This document shows positions 7,016 through 7,636 of a stretch of DNA of 7,636 bases, piece after piece. How positions within the stretch are numbered: position 1 is the stretch's first letter; each line of letters begins with the position of its first letter. The notes under the pieces were generated by a model. That model did not search any database. It saw nothing but the letters and a program-made list of their open reading frames with translations, and had not been told where the DNA came from. The stretch covers positions 1-7,636 of the forward strand of contig JAKALI010000177.1 of assembly GCA_021813195.1 (NCBI GenBank), written 5' to 3'. Source of the DNA: Pseudomonadota bacterium. GTDB taxonomy: Bacteria; Pseudomonadota; Alphaproteobacteria; Rhizobiales; Hyphomicrobiaceae. The position numbers and the translations under genes are program-made.

Positions 7016-7028
7016 AGGAGTACTTCAG
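7012..7028 (+). promoter_or_regulatory. Shine-Dalgarno of the dehydrogenase gene inside a small inverted repeat
   Basis: AAGGAG (7015-7020) is a strong ribosome-binding site 10 bases before the ATG at 7031, and it touches the pheA stop codon. It lies within CTGAAG-GAGTA-CTTCAG (7012-7028), a perfect six-base inverted repeat with a five-base loop. In mRNA the stem would hide half of the site until a ribosome finishing pheA opens it, which suggests translational coupling. The site is seen; the coupling is inferred. Confidence 0.5.
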
Positions 7029-7030
7029 CC

Positions 7031-7636
7031 ATGATGCGACTCTTCGGCAAGCGAGCGATCGTGACGGGTGCAGCATCCGGCTTTGGCCGTGGCATCGCGG
7101 AGGCGTTCGTCAACGAAGGTGCGAAGGTTCTGATTGCCGATATTAACGCGGGCCGCGCTGAAGAGGTCGCAATGGCATTGGGCCCTGCAACCCGGCCCTT
7201 TGGCTGCGACGTCTCCCGCAAGGCCGACGTCGAGGCCATGGTCGATGCGGCCGTTGGCGCATTCGGCGGGGTCGACATTCTCGTCAACAATGCCGGCATT
7301 ACCCACCGCAACCAGTCGCTGCTGACGGTCCCCGAAGACGAGTTCGACCGAATCTATGCGGTCAACGTCAAATCCATCTACTTAACCACTCTGGCGGTCG
7401 TGCCGGTCATGGAACGCGACGGCGGAGGTTCGATCATCATTACGGCTTCGACCGCGGGCATCCGGCCCCGCCCGGGTCTCACTTGGTATAATGGCACCAA
7501 GGGTGCGGCGATCACGCTCACGAAGTCGATGGCCGCGGAGCTCGCGCCCAAAAACATCCGCGTCAACGCCATTAACCCTGTCATCGGCGAGACGGCCTTG
7601 ATCGAGGATTTCATGGGCATGCCGGACACCCCCGAA
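7031..7636 (+). CDS. Short-chain dehydrogenase/reductase (SDR), N-terminal 202 residues (runs off the right edge)
   Basis: A classical SDR that oxidises or reduces an unidentified alcohol/carbonyl substrate with a nicotinamide cofactor. The Rossmann motif is TGAASGFG (12-19), and Asp37 at the end of the second strand favours NAD(H) over NADP(H). CDVS (59-62) and NNAG (86-89) follow. The catalytic tetrad is complete: Asn112, Ser140, Tyr153 and Lys157 (YNGTK). The end of the visible part, INPVIGETAL, is the usual region after the active site. About 50 residues of a normal 250 are missing at the edge. The start at 7031 rather than the adjacent ATG at 7034 fits the spacing from AAGGAG. It is 15 bases behind pheA and probably co-transcribed with it, but nothing in the sequence ties it to phenylalanine synthesis. 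FabG-like names would be possible in automatic annotation; the substrate is unknown. Confidence 0.92.
   Translation, partial: MMRLFGKRAIVTGAASGFGRGIAEAFVNEGAKVLIADINAGRAEEVAMALGPATRPFGCDVSRKADVEAMVDAAVGAFGGVDILVNNAGITHRNQSLLTVPEDEFDRIYAVNVKSIYLTTLAVVPVMERDGGGSIIITASTAGIRPRPGLTWYNGTKGAAITLTKSMAAELAPKNIRVNAINPVIGETALIEDFMGMPDTPE

Overview
The window is compact GC-rich bacterial DNA that looks like an ordinary chromosomal segment of an alphaproteobacterium, most likely of the order Hyphomicrobiales (Rhizobiales). The grounds are the sequence style of KdsB and PheA, a CycM-type membrane-anchored cytochrome c, and a Yej peptide-transport operon with two tandem binding-protein genes. The genus cannot be fixed from what is visible. 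No RNA gene, mobile element, CRISPR array or prophage was found.

Left part (1-4155, all minus strand): a peptide ABC-transporter operon read from right to left. It runs yejA copy 1 (2278-4155), yejA copy 2 (401-2278) and the first 127 codons of the permease gene yejB (1-382). The rest of yejB, and presumably yejE and yejF, lie beyond the left edge. The two binding-protein genes overlap by one base (TGATG), and yejB starts 18 bases after the second one.

Middle part (4156-5233): a 234-base gap with a strong hairpin that probably ends transcription from cycM, followed by the yejA ribosome-binding site. Then comes cycM (4390-5094, minus), which encodes a cytochrome c held in the inner membrane by an uncleaved N-terminal helix and a long Pro/Ala linker. 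A 139-base gap separates it from the divergent kdsB and should hold promoters for both directions.

Right part (5234-7636, plus strand): kdsB (CMP-Kdo synthetase, lipopolysaccharide core), pheA (prephenate dehydratase with an ACT domain, phenylalanine synthesis) and the first 202 codons of a short-chain dehydrogenase that runs off the right edge. pheA and the dehydrogenase are 15 bases apart, with the Shine-Dalgarno of the latter touching the pheA stop, so they are probably co-transcribed.

The genes belong to separate housekeeping tasks: peptide uptake, respiratory electron transfer, outer-membrane biogenesis and aromatic amino acid synthesis. I see no convincing new system. The points most worth a second look are the paired YejA proteins, small hairpins at translation-start regions, the long CycM linker and the uncertain pheA start.
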